Shown here: positions 35,801 to 43,231 of the stretch, piece after piece
How the letters are laid out: each line of letters starts with the position of its first letter
How positions within the stretch are numbered: the stretch's first letter is position 1
Source: Nitrososphaera sp.
GTDB taxonomy: Archaea > Thermoproteota > Nitrososphaeria > Nitrososphaerales > Nitrososphaeraceae
Reading direction: 5' to 3'
Assembly (NCBI RefSeq): GCF_013388945.1
Contig: NZ_JACAEH010000014.1
Span: 1 to 64,000, forward strand
Length of the DNA stretch: 64,000 nucleotides
Translations under genes and position numbers: made by a program
The notes under the pieces: model-generated
What the model saw: the letters and a program-made list of their open reading frames with translations, nothing else
Told to the model about the DNA's origin: nothing
The model's database searches: none

Positions 35801-35842
35801 AAAGCCGGCCAGGTCTGGCCCCGGCCTTTCGCAAAGTTTTTT
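35801..35842 (+). terminator. Hairpin plus T-run
   Basis: GC-rich imperfect stem (AAAGCCGGCC against GGCCCCGGCCTTT) followed after a few bases by six T residues (35837-35842). Fits termination of the small zinc-finger gene ahead of the symporter promoter. Confidence 0.5.
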
Positions 35843-35848
35843 CGATTT

Positions 35849-35862
35849 AGCCGACGTCGGCT
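35849..35862. promoter_or_regulatory. 14-bp perfect palindrome AGCCGACGTCGGCT, copy 1
   Basis: Lies 80 bp upstream of the symporter start at 35942. An identical palindrome lies at 38965-38978, so the two copies bracket the symporter/zinc-ribbon/UspA cassette. Including flanks, TTAGCCGACGTCGGCTG (17 bp) is shared in inverted orientation. Confidence 0.5.
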
Positions 35863-35941
35863 GGATTTAGTTTACAAAATCAAGCTAATAAGGAAAATAG
35901 CTGCTCAAACCGATAAGTAAATCATAATATTCTCAACAGCC

Positions 35942-37930
35942 ATGAGAAGGCTGCAACTGGTAGGTCTGTCGTTATTTGCAGTTGCTGCAATACTTGCGAT
36001 GGGCAGCGCCCAGAACGCAAGTGCTGCAGGCGCAATAACGGGAGAATTCAGGATAGGGGAGGTCCTCGATGAGTCCATAGGCTGGTTCATAGTGGTCGGC
36101 CTCGGCGCTGTTTTTGCCGTGGTCATATCGCTTGAAATCAAGGTCGAGGAAAAGTTCCTTGGAGTCACAAAGACGTCAGAGTGGTTCAACACCGCCGGCA
36201 GGGTGATAAAGACAGGGCTGACTGCGGCCGCCATAGTCTCTGCGTGGACATGGGCGGCGACTTTATTGCAGTCGTCGACTGTCGCATACCAGTACGGGGT
36301 AAGCGGGCCCTTCTGGTACGCGGCCGGCGCGTCGATACAGGTGCTGCTGTTCGGCATCCTTGCGATAGAGCTGAAGAGGAAGGCTCCAAACGCGCACACG
36401 TTTTTGGAAATAATCCGCGCGAGGTTTGGCGACAGCGCGCACAGGGTGTTCCTCGTGTTTGCGCTCATGACAAACATGATAGTGACTGCGATGCTTCTTC
36501 TTGGAGGAGCCGCGGTGGTCAACGGCCTGACAGGCATGAACATCTCTATCGCGGCTTTTCTGATACCAATAGGCGTCATGATCTACACGCTCGTCGGCGG
36601 GCTCAAGGCGACCTTTGTGGCAGACTATATGCACACTATCATCATATTCGTGGTGATTCTGACCTTCGTGTCGACTGTCTACTTTATCAGCCCGGTCACG
36701 GGCGGCGTGCAAGGGATGTACGACAAGCTGGTCGAGGCCGCGGCCATAAAGCCTGTTGAGGGCAACGCGGCTGGCGCGTACCTCACGATGGCGTCGCTTG
36801 GCGGCCTGATATTTGGCATCATCAACATAGTCGGCAACTTTGGCACGGTGTTCGTCGACCAGGCGTACTGGCAGCGCGCAATCGCTGCAAGGCCAAGCTC
36901 CACTGTCAAGGGATTTCTGCTTGGCGGCATGTGCTGGTTTGCAATCCCGTTCACGCTTGCCACTACGATGGGCCTGACCGCAGTCGCGCTCGGAGTCAGC
37001 CTGACGCCGGAGCAGGTCCAGCTCGGCCTCACGGTGCCGGCGGCTGCGTCGGTGCTTATGGGAGAGGTGGGCGCGGTGATGGTGCTGACCATGCTGTTCA
37101 TGGCAGTCACGTCGGCAGGCTCGGCTGAGCTGATAGCCGTGTCGTCGCTGATAACCTACGACGTCTACAGGACCTACCGCAACCCGAACGCGACTGGCAA
37201 GCAGCTCTTGAAGATATCCCGGGCAGTCATCGTCGGGTTCGGGCTCGGCATGGGAGGGCTTGCAGTCATACTGCTCTCAGTCGGCCTCAGCCTCGGGTTC
37301 GTGTACCTGGCGATGGGAGTGCTCATCGGCTCTGCAGTCATACCCATAGCGCTCACGATAACGTGGAAGAGGACAAACAAGTACGCGGCAACAGCAGGCG
37401 CCATAGCGGGGCTTTTCATAGCGCTCGGCGCCTGGGTCGGAACGGCGATGTCTCTGCCGCAGTACGGTGGCGTTGTCTCGATAGCGAGCCTCGGCGACAA
37501 CTATGCCATGCTCTACGGGAACGTCGCAGGCATACTGAGCGGAGGCGCCATCGCGGCAATAGGCAGCATGTTCAAGCGCACAGAGTTTGACTGGAAGGAG
37601 ATCCAGAGAAAGATCACGCTTGTAGAGCTGACGCATGCAGAGATGGACAGGCGGGAGCAGGACGAGGAGACGCTCAAGAAGGCGTTCAGGTTCTCCTTGA
37701 AGGGAGGCGGACTCATGACCCTCATCCTGATAGTTGGATGGCCCATGCCGCTGTTCTTCTCGGGATACGTGTTTGACGTCGGGTTCTACGGGCTGTGGGT
37801 CGGGATTGCTGTTGCCTGGGTGTCTGGCGCGACATTCTTCATAGTAGGCCTGCCTCTGATAGAGGCGCGCCACGGAATAGCCAAGATAGCGCGCCGGCAA
37901 AAGGCCATCCCAGAGCCGGAGGGCCGGTAA
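35942..37930 (+). CDS. Sodium:solute symporter, DUR3-type urea transporter
   Basis: 662 residues. Like the urea permease DUR3, it carries GLKATFVADYMHTIIIFVVI and NIVGNFGTVFVDQAYWQRAI. A signal-peptide-like segment (LSLFAVAAILAMGSAQNASA) precedes the first transport helix, which is unusual for this family. About 14-15 further helices follow. The position, 470 bp from ureA on the opposite strand, supports urea as substrate. Zinc-ribbon and UspA genes follow without gaps, so the three form an operon. TATA-like AAGTAAATCATAAT lies ~20-30 bp upstream. Confidence 0.88.
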   Translation: MRRLQLVGLSLFAVAAILAMGSAQNASAAGAITGEFRIGEVLDESIGWFIVVGLGAVFAVVISLEIKVEEKFLGVTKTSEWFNTAGRVIKTGLTAAAIVSAWTWAATLLQSSTVAYQYGVSGPFWYAAGASIQVLLFGILAIELKRKAPNAHTFLEIIRARFGDSAHRVFLVFALMTNMIVTAMLLLGGAAVVNGLTGMNISIAAFLIPIGVMIYTLVGGLKATFVADYMHTIIIFVVILTFVSTVYFISPVTGGVQGMYDKLVEAAAIKPVEGNAAGAYLTMASLGGLIFGIINIVGNFGTVFVDQAYWQRAIAARPSSTVKGFLLGGMCWFAIPFTLATTMGLTAVALGVSLTPEQVQLGLTVPAAASVLMGEVGAVMVLTMLFMAVTSAGSAELIAVSSLITYDVYRTYRNPNATGKQLLKISRAVIVGFGLGMGGLAVILLSVGLSLGFVYLAMGVLIGSAVIPIALTITWKRTNKYAATAGAIAGLFIALGAWVGTAMSLPQYGGVVSIASLGDNYAMLYGNVAGILSGGAIAAIGSMFKRTEFDWKEIQRKITLVELTHAEMDRREQDEETLKKAFRFSLKGGGLMTLILIVGWPMPLFFSGYVFDVGFYGLWVGIAVAWVSGATFFIVGLPLIEARHGIAKIARRQKAIPEPEGR

Positions 37931-38437
37931 ATGACCGGCTGCTCTGGCTGCGGCAAGGCGCTTGGCTTCAAGAAGTACAAGTTCCACCGCATGTGGCGGA
38001 TACCCGGCTACTACTGCCGCGACTGCATGCTGAAGATGGGCAAGGACTTTGACGACCACGGCAGGATAACCCTGCCCCTCCAGCGCTGCGAACTCTGCAA
38101 GGTGGAATTCTACTTTTTGAAATCCGCCTGGCAGGGCAAGAAGCAGGGCCACTACTGCGACGTGTGCCACCAGGCAGTGACGTCGGGCGCAATCCCGGAC
38201 AAGACGCAAAAGCAGGTGCCGCAGCGCCTGCCGCAGGTGATGACTGTCTTTGCAGGTCTCGGCGTTTTGATGATGGGCCTGGGCCTGGTGTTCACCCTGA
38301 CGGCAAGCGGGGACAGCCTGGTCAGCATCCTGTTCGGGTCGGTCACCACTGCGCTTGGATTCGTGCTGTTCAAAAAGACCGTGCGCTCAAGGAGCCTCAT
38401 CCTGGGAAAGGCAAGGGCCGCGGAGGCGACAAAATAA
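37931..38437 (+). CDS. Double zinc-ribbon protein with two membrane helices
   Basis: 168 residues, starting directly after the symporter stop. Four CxxC pairs (C4/C7, C29/C32, C53/C56, C76/C79) would build two zinc ribbons facing the cytoplasm. Two hydrophobic helices follow (~108-125 VMTVFAGLGVLMMGLGLVF and ~128-148), then a basic tail (KTVRSRSLILGKARAAE). Located between a urea symporter and a UspA protein; a regulatory or assembly role for the transporter is a guess. No family recognised. Confidence 0.65.
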   Translation: MTGCSGCGKALGFKKYKFHRMWRIPGYYCRDCMLKMGKDFDDHGRITLPLQRCELCKVEFYFLKSAWQGKKQGHYCDVCHQAVTSGAIPDKTQKQVPQRLPQVMTVFAGLGVLMMGLGLVFTLTASGDSLVSILFGSVTTALGFVLFKKTVRSRSLILGKARAAEATK

Positions 38438-38438
38438 G

Positions 38439-38864
38439 ATGAACTTTAGCAGGATCCTTGCGCCACTGGACGGCTCTGAGAATTCCAAGCGCGCGCTTGA
38501 AGCCGCGATAGCGCTTGCGCAAAAGTGCGGCTCCAGCATACTTGCAGTGTTCGTGCTGCCGTTCCCTGCAGTCCAGGCCTACCAGCCTGACAGGGCCGCA
38601 AAGGAGCAGATCTTCAAAGAGGCAAAGGTCTTTCTTGAAGACTCGAAGAAAAGCGCCGAGTCAAAAGGGGTGCAGCTAAAGTACGAGATCCTGGAAGGGA
38701 GCCCCGCGTCTGCCATCGTGGACTATTCGCAGAGCGCGAAAAACAGCGTGGACCTGATAGTGATGGGCTCAAGGGGAATGAGCGGCCTGAAGGAGGCGTT
38801 CCTTGGAAGCGTGTCCCACCACGTCACGCAAAAATCAAAGGTGCCGGTGCTGGTCGTAAAGTAG
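38439..38864 (+). CDS. Universal stress protein (UspA family)
   Basis: 141 residues from ATG 38439, one base after the previous stop. ILAPLDGSENSKRALEAAI at the N-terminus and the ATP-binding pattern MGSRGMSGLKEAFLGSVSHH near the C-terminus (G-x2-G-x9-G-S) show an ATP-binding UspA. Last gene of the symporter cassette; the second symporter gene downstream carries a UspA domain fused to its own C-terminus, so the association appears functional. Confidence 0.9.
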   Translation: MNFSRILAPLDGSENSKRALEAAIALAQKCGSSILAVFVLPFPAVQAYQPDRAAKEQIFKEAKVFLEDSKKSAESKGVQLKYEILEGSPASAIVDYSQSAKNSVDLIVMGSRGMSGLKEAFLGSVSHHVTQKSKVPVLVVK

Positions 38865-38912
38865 GGCCGAAATTCGCAGGGCCGGCTCTATGATAACGAG
38901 CAGCAGGGCGTA

Positions 38913-38919
38913 TTTTTTT
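38913..38919 (+). terminator. T-run behind the symporter/UspA operon
   Basis: Seven T residues followed by AATTTGTTT, about 50 bp after the uspA stop. Typical archaeal T-rich terminator. Confidence 0.45.
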
Positions 38920-38964
38920 AATTTGTTTCAAAACTGTCTGCAACATTATGCTATTTCTTGAATC

Positions 38965-38978
38965 AGCCGACGTCGGCT
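38965..38978. promoter_or_regulatory. 14-bp perfect palindrome AGCCGACGTCGGCT, copy 2
   Basis: Identical to 35849-35862. Lies between the ends of two convergent genes, 3 bp beyond the stop of the symporter-UspA fusion, so it is unlikely to be an ordinary operator of that gene. A role as hairpin in the 3' UTR or as boundary of the cassette is possible. Confidence 0.45.
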
Positions 38979-38981
38979 AAC

Positions 38982-41300
38982 CTACAGGAGCACGACCGGC
39001 CTTGAGGTTGACTGGAGTACCTTTGCAGTCACGTGGCCCACGTCTGAGTGGCTTCCGCCAAGACCCTTCCTGCCCATCACAATCATGTCGACGCCGAGCT
39101 TTTCCGCGGTCTCGGCAATCTTTGTCGCAGGGTCGCCCAGCTTGACTATCCTCTCGTACCTGCCTATCTTCTTTGGAATCATCACGCTTCGAAGCATCCG
39201 CTTGCCCTCCTCCTCCATCTCTGACGCCAGCCTCTCGTCAACCGAGCCGTCGCTCTCGTCGGTCCACTCGATGACGTTGAGCAAAAATATCTTGACCTCA
39301 GTCGGCTCGTCGTAGAGGTAGCTTGCGTAGGTCAGGGCGCTCAGCGAGTCCTTTGACCCGTCGACTGCCACTAGTATCTTGCGCGAGTCGTACTGGGCGC
39401 GCCTTTCGTGTTCCAGGCTTTCCGCGCCGGGCGCCGGCTCGTCTTTTGAAAAGCTCAGGGTCGTTATCCTGCGGAGCACTACAGAAATGCCGCGCCTTGC
39501 TTCCACGAGTGGCAGCACTATGACGACCCCGGCAGCGCCTGCGGCCCAGGCGACAGCTATTCCTATCCACACGTGGTAAACAAATGACGAAAAGACATAG
39601 CCGGAAAAGTACAGCGGAAGCGGCCACACGACGACGAGCACCAGCGTCAGCGCGATTGCGTACCTGTAGCTGAACTGGGCGGACTTTTTTAGGAACTTTT
39701 CGTCCGTGTCGTGCTCTATCATCGACCTTATCCTGTCGTCGACTACGAGGATCTTTTGCTTCATCACCTCAAAGTTAAAGTTCTCAGGTTTTACCAGGCT
39801 CCCAAGTATCGACACGAGCGCGCCCACAGATATCGCAGTCACATTTCCAATCAAGAGCGGCGCCTGCTGGCCGGTCGACTGCACTGTTATCTCGCCGTAG
39901 AGCACGCTTGCAGACCCAAGCCATGCCGCGACCCCAAGCGCAAGGCCGATGAGCGCGGCAGAAGTAGCCGCGACCTTGTTGGCCTTTTTCCAGACAACTG
40001 CTATTGTTATTGGCGCGACTGCAGAGCCTATCAGTATGCCCATCGCAAGGTAGACGTACTGCAGGCTGGCGCCCACCTGCAGGAGCATGGTGGCAAGAAT
40101 CCCCATGCCTATGCCAAAGCCCAGGATTGCGACGCGGGACACCCGCAGGAGCTCCCTGCCGGTCGACGACGGCTTGACGTAGGTTCTGTAGACGTCGTAG
40201 GTGACAAGCGACGACACCGCAACAAGCTCAGCCGAACCTGCAGACGTGACTGCCGTAAAGAGCATCGTGAGAAGCAGTATCGCCCCGATGTCGCCCAAGA
40301 GCTGCGACGCCGCCGCTGGCGCGACAAGGCCCATCCCTATCTGCTCAGGTGTGAGCGAGACTCCTACCGCGACTGCGCCAAGGCCCAGAGTGGTCGCAAG
40401 GGCAAAGGGGATGGCAAACCAGGCAAGCCCGCCTACAAGAAAGCCGCTGATTGCAGACCTGGGCCTTGCAGCGATTGCGCGCTGCCAGTACGCCTGGTCC
40501 ACGAACACTGTGCCAAAGTTGCCGACTATGTTGATGACCCCAAACACCAGCGCGCCTGCAGAGGCCATCGTCAGGTACGCGCCCATCGAGTTTCCTTCAA
40601 CGGGCCGGAGCGCGCTGGCCGCCGCCAGCTTGTCAAACATGCCGGTTATCCCGCCGATGTGCGGGCTGGCAAAGTAGACTGCTGTAACAAAAATCAGGAT
40701 AACGACAAAGATGAAAGTGGTGTTGAGGTAGTCGGCAAAGAACGTAGCCTTTAACCCGCCAAAGAGCGTGTAGATGATGACGCCCACCGGGATTAGAAAC
40801 GCCGCGACATAGATGTTGACGCCGGTAAGCGAGTTCACAACGGCCGCGCCTCCAAGCACGAGCATCGCAGTAACAATGGTGTTTGTCATGAGCGCAAAAA
40901 ACAGGAATATCTTGTGTGCGTGTCTGCCAAAGCGCGCGTAGATTACTTCTGGAAAAGTGTGCGACGTCGGGACCTTCCTTTTCAGCTCTATCGCAAGGAT
41001 TGCAAAGAGCACCACCTGTATCGACGCGCCGGCCGCGTACCAGAAGGGCCCGCTTATCCCAAACTGGTAGGCAACAGTCGACGACTGCAAGAGAGTCGCC
41101 GCCCATGTCCACGCAGACACGACAGACGTCGCAATCAGGCCGGTCTTGACGTTCCTGCCGGCGGTGTAGAACCACTCGAAAGTCTTGCGGGTGCCGAGCC
41201 ACTTTGTCTCGGCCCTGACAAGAAGCGTCACCACCAGGGCCATGACAAGCCCCACTCCAAGGAGCACGAAATAGCCGATGCCCTCGGAGAGCATTCCCAT
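38982..41300 (-). CDS. DUR3-type urea symporter fused to a UspA domain
   Basis: 772 residues. Residues ~1-620 are a sodium:solute symporter closely similar to the one at 35942 (GLKATFFADYLNTTFIFVVI; NIVGNFGTVFVDQAYWQRAI) but without the signal-like N-terminus. After a charged linker (SKDEPAPGAESLEHERRAQY) the last ~130 residues form a UspA domain (ILVAVDGSKDSLSALTYASY; ATP motif MGRKGLGGSHSDVGHVTAKV). The fusion mirrors the separate symporter and UspA of the neighbouring operon. It suggests nucleotide-sensing control of urea uptake from the cytoplasmic side; this is inference. TATA-like CTTAAATATTTG ~25 bp upstream. Confidence 0.88.
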   Translation of the reverse strand: MGMLSEGIGYFVLLGVGLVMALVVTLLVRAETKWLGTRKTFEWFYTAGRNVKTGLIATSVVSAWTWAATLLQSSTVAYQFGISGPFWYAAGASIQVVLFAILAIELKRKVPTSHTFPEVIYARFGRHAHKIFLFFALMTNTIVTAMLVLGGAAVVNSLTGVNIYVAAFLIPVGVIIYTLFGGLKATFFADYLNTTFIFVVILIFVTAVYFASPHIGGITGMFDKLAAASALRPVEGNSMGAYLTMASAGALVFGVINIVGNFGTVFVDQAYWQRAIAARPRSAISGFLVGGLAWFAIPFALATTLGLGAVAVGVSLTPEQIGMGLVAPAAASQLLGDIGAILLLTMLFTAVTSAGSAELVAVSSLVTYDVYRTYVKPSSTGRELLRVSRVAILGFGIGMGILATMLLQVGASLQYVYLAMGILIGSAVAPITIAVVWKKANKVAATSAALIGLALGVAAWLGSASVLYGEITVQSTGQQAPLLIGNVTAISVGALVSILGSLVKPENFNFEVMKQKILVVDDRIRSMIEHDTDEKFLKKSAQFSYRYAIALTLVLVVVWPLPLYFSGYVFSSFVYHVWIGIAVAWAAGAAGVVIVLPLVEARRGISVVLRRITTLSFSKDEPAPGAESLEHERRAQYDSRKILVAVDGSKDSLSALTYASYLYDEPTEVKIFLLNVIEWTDESDGSVDERLASEMEEEGKRMLRSVMIPKKIGRYERIVKLGDPATKIAETAEKLGVDMIVMGRKGLGGSHSDVGHVTAKVLQSTSRPVVLL

Positions 41301-41444
41301 TTTCCGGAGCTTGCGCTGGCAAATATTTAAGATTATTAACCAAAACGCGCGGCTATTTCCAGCAGGCGTGGTTTTGGGCCCGGAATTAGCCTGCCGTGCG
41401 CCCTAACTTGAAAAATCTATAACCTACCTGCTCCTAGACTTGGT

Positions 41445-41984
41445 GTGGTCGACGACATCGACGAGCTCATCCTGTCCGCGCTGAGCAAGAATTCCAGGCA
41501 GGACGTAAAGGAACTGTGGGACTTTCTAAGGGGCCACGGCCACAACCTGACCGAGGAGGAGATAGAGTCCCGCATTGCCAAGCTCGAAGGCGACGGCGTG
41601 ATAACGGGCTACACCATTTCAGTCGACATGAAAAAGCTCCGCCGCCGGACCATGCGCATGGCCCTTGTCACTTTCAAGACGTCGCAGCACCTGCCAAAGA
41701 GGATAGAGGGGCTCAAGAAATACCTCGCCGACGCGCCGTTTGTGATATTCTCCGGCAGGACCCGGGGAGGCTACGACTGGATAACCGTGCAGGTGTTCTT
41801 GAACGAGGAGATGGCAGACGAGGAGAGCGACATATACAGGAACCTGTTTGGCGACATCATCCAGTCATACGAGGTCTATGACTTTATCCCGACAAAGGAC
41901 CCGTCGTTCCACGCGCTCACGCACACTCCAAAGGAATACAAGAAATTCCTCGACGAATGGATACCGCCTTTTCTGGGCCGCTAG
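41445..41984 (+). CDS. Lrp/AsnC-family transcriptional regulator
   Basis: 179 residues from GTG 41445. N-terminal AsnC-type HTH (VDDIDELILSALSKNSRQDV; EEEIESRIAKLEGDGVITGY) followed by an alpha-beta domain (ALVTFKTSQHLPKRIEGLKK) and a longer-than-usual C-terminus. A candidate regulator for the adjacent symporter or the wider nitrogen region, given that Lrp-type proteins sense amino acids or nitrogen state. Converges with the ParB-like gene (stops adjacent). Confidence 0.82.
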   Translation: MVDDIDELILSALSKNSRQDVKELWDFLRGHGHNLTEEEIESRIAKLEGDGVITGYTISVDMKKLRRRTMRMALVTFKTSQHLPKRIEGLKKYLADAPFVIFSGRTRGGYDWITVQVFLNEEMADEESDIYRNLFGDIIQSYEVYDFIPTKDPSFHALTHTPKEYKKFLDEWIPPFLGR

Positions 41985-42863
41985 TCAGCGTGCAGATTTC
42001 TGGCTTGCGTTCTTGAACCTGATAGCCTCGTCTATCATCGAGTGCACCTGCATGCGCATTGACATCAGCATGCCCACAAGCTCGGCGCGCTGCTCGGGCT
42101 CGACTGTAGAATGCACTTCTTCTATCAGGTTGTCTATTCTGGCAAGGGTCACGCGCAGGGTGAGCGACGCCTTTTTGGCTATCCTGACAGGCTTGGGCGC
42201 GCCTGCCGGCTCGTAGCTTGATTCTTCGTGCTCCATCTTTGCCATTGCAAGCTTCATCTCGCGGATCTCCCTGACAGTCATGTTGTCGTTCACTATCTGG
42301 CTCACTACCTCGCCCTGCCTCGACGACGACATCGTGGTAAGTTCCATCGCCTGGCTGACGTTTATCCTGTTCTGCGATATCTGCTCCTTGACGCTGTCAG
42401 GCAATTTCAGCAGCTGAAGGCGGTGGGAGACATACTCCTCGCTCCTGCCTATTTTCTTGGCAAGCTCGCTTACCCCGCCCCAGCCAAAGTCCATGACGTA
42501 CCTGCGGAACGCCTCGGCCTCCTCTATCGGGTCCATGGACTTGCGCTGGATGTTTTCTGTGAGCTGTATCTCGTAGGCCTGTTTGTCTGACATCTCGCGA
42601 ATCTTGCAGGGGATAAAGCGCCACCTGAGCGACCTGCACGCTTGATATCGCCTGTGGCCGGCCACTATCTCAAAGCCGTGGTCAAGAGGCCTTATCAGAA
42701 TCGGCTGGAGGAGCCCGTGCTCCCTGATGCTTGAAGCCAGGGTCTCTATCTCGCCCATCTTCTGGTTCTTGTCCCTGACAGCAAACTGCGATGGCCGTAT
42801 CATCTTCATCTCTATCTGCTCGACGATACTTGTGTCCGGGAACTCCATGCCAGTAAAATTCAT
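41985..42863 (-). CDS. ParB/Spo0J-like protein 1
   Basis: 292 residues. The N-terminal ParB nuclease-like/CTPase domain shows SSIREHGLLQPILIRPLDHG, VAGHRRYQACRSLRW and LTENIQRKSMDPIEEAEAFR. A helix-turn-helix follows (VSELAKKIGRSEEYVSHRLQ), then a helical C-terminus (RIDNLIEEVHSTVEPEQRAE). No ParA is nearby, so it may be a chromosome-organising or transcriptional protein. A second ParB-like gene lies 5 kb away, and palindromic GTA-N3-TAC boxes cluster in the same region. Confidence 0.86.
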   Translation of the reverse strand: MNFTGMEFPDTSIVEQIEMKMIRPSQFAVRDKNQKMGEIETLASSIREHGLLQPILIRPLDHGFEIVAGHRRYQACRSLRWRFIPCKIREMSDKQAYEIQLTENIQRKSMDPIEEAEAFRRYVMDFGWGGVSELAKKIGRSEEYVSHRLQLLKLPDSVKEQISQNRINVSQAMELTTMSSSRQGEVVSQIVNDNMTVREIREMKLAMAKMEHEESSYEPAGAPKPVRIAKKASLTLRVTLARIDNLIEEVHSTVEPEQRAELVGMLMSMRMQVHSMIDEAIRFKNASQKSAR

Positions 42864-42922
42864 TGAGAACTACTTATGATTTTAAGATCCGTCACCTTCC
42901 GCGCAAGTTTTATGATAATAAT

Positions 42923-43069
42923 CTAATTGGCTGCTTTCCGGCCTTTCAGGAACTCGTCAAGCGTCATGGTCAGATACCCTACGAGCCTGCACTTTTTGTC
43001 GTGACGCTCGGCGCTTTCCCGGGATGAAAACACCTCCAGGCATCCAAGGCACCTGTACAGGTAGATCAT
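42923..43069 (-). CDS. Microprotein with CCHC zinc-finger-like motif
   Basis: 48 residues from ATG 43069; TTG 43096 or GTG 43084 in frame are possible, and a TATA-like TATTTAA (43120-43126, minus strand) sits at the right distance for 43096. Motif C-x2-C-x13-H-x3-C (RCLGCLEVFSS...ERHDKKC) resembles a single zinc finger, like the 39-residue protein at 35663. A GTA-N3-TAC box lies upstream (43135). Divergent from the chaperonin gene. Function unknown. Confidence 0.5.
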   Translation of the reverse strand: MIYLYRCLGCLEVFSSRESAERHDKKCRLVGYLTMTLDEFLKGRKAAN

Positions 43070-43134
43070 GCAGCTCTTGTACACGCTTTTGGACAAGAAC
43101 TTTGCTTGCCAATCCGGCGTTAAATACGCGATAC

Positions 43135-43143
43135 GTAAACTAC
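43135..43143 (-). promoter_or_regulatory. GTA-N3-TAC box, zinc-microprotein promoter
   Basis: Minus-strand GTAGTTTAC followed by GTATCGCG; about 9 bp upstream of the TATA-like TATTTAA. Spacing is shorter than at the ureA and chaperonin promoters. Confidence 0.45.
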
Positions 43144-43177
43144 CACCGGGCAATGCTGTCTGAAAGTTAGCCTGTTG

Positions 43178-43186
43178 GTATTCTAC
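43178..43186 (+). promoter_or_regulatory. GTA-N3-TAC box, chaperonin promoter
   Basis: GTATTCTACACATTTTG; core edge 46 bp upstream of the chaperonin ATG and 18 bp upstream of its TATA box (CATAAATAC, 43203-43211). The TACACATTTTG extension is identical to the ureA promoter copy. Confidence 0.6.
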
Positions 43187-43231
43187 ACATTTTGGGATAC
43201 TGCATAAATACGCAATCTTTGAACCGTAGGT

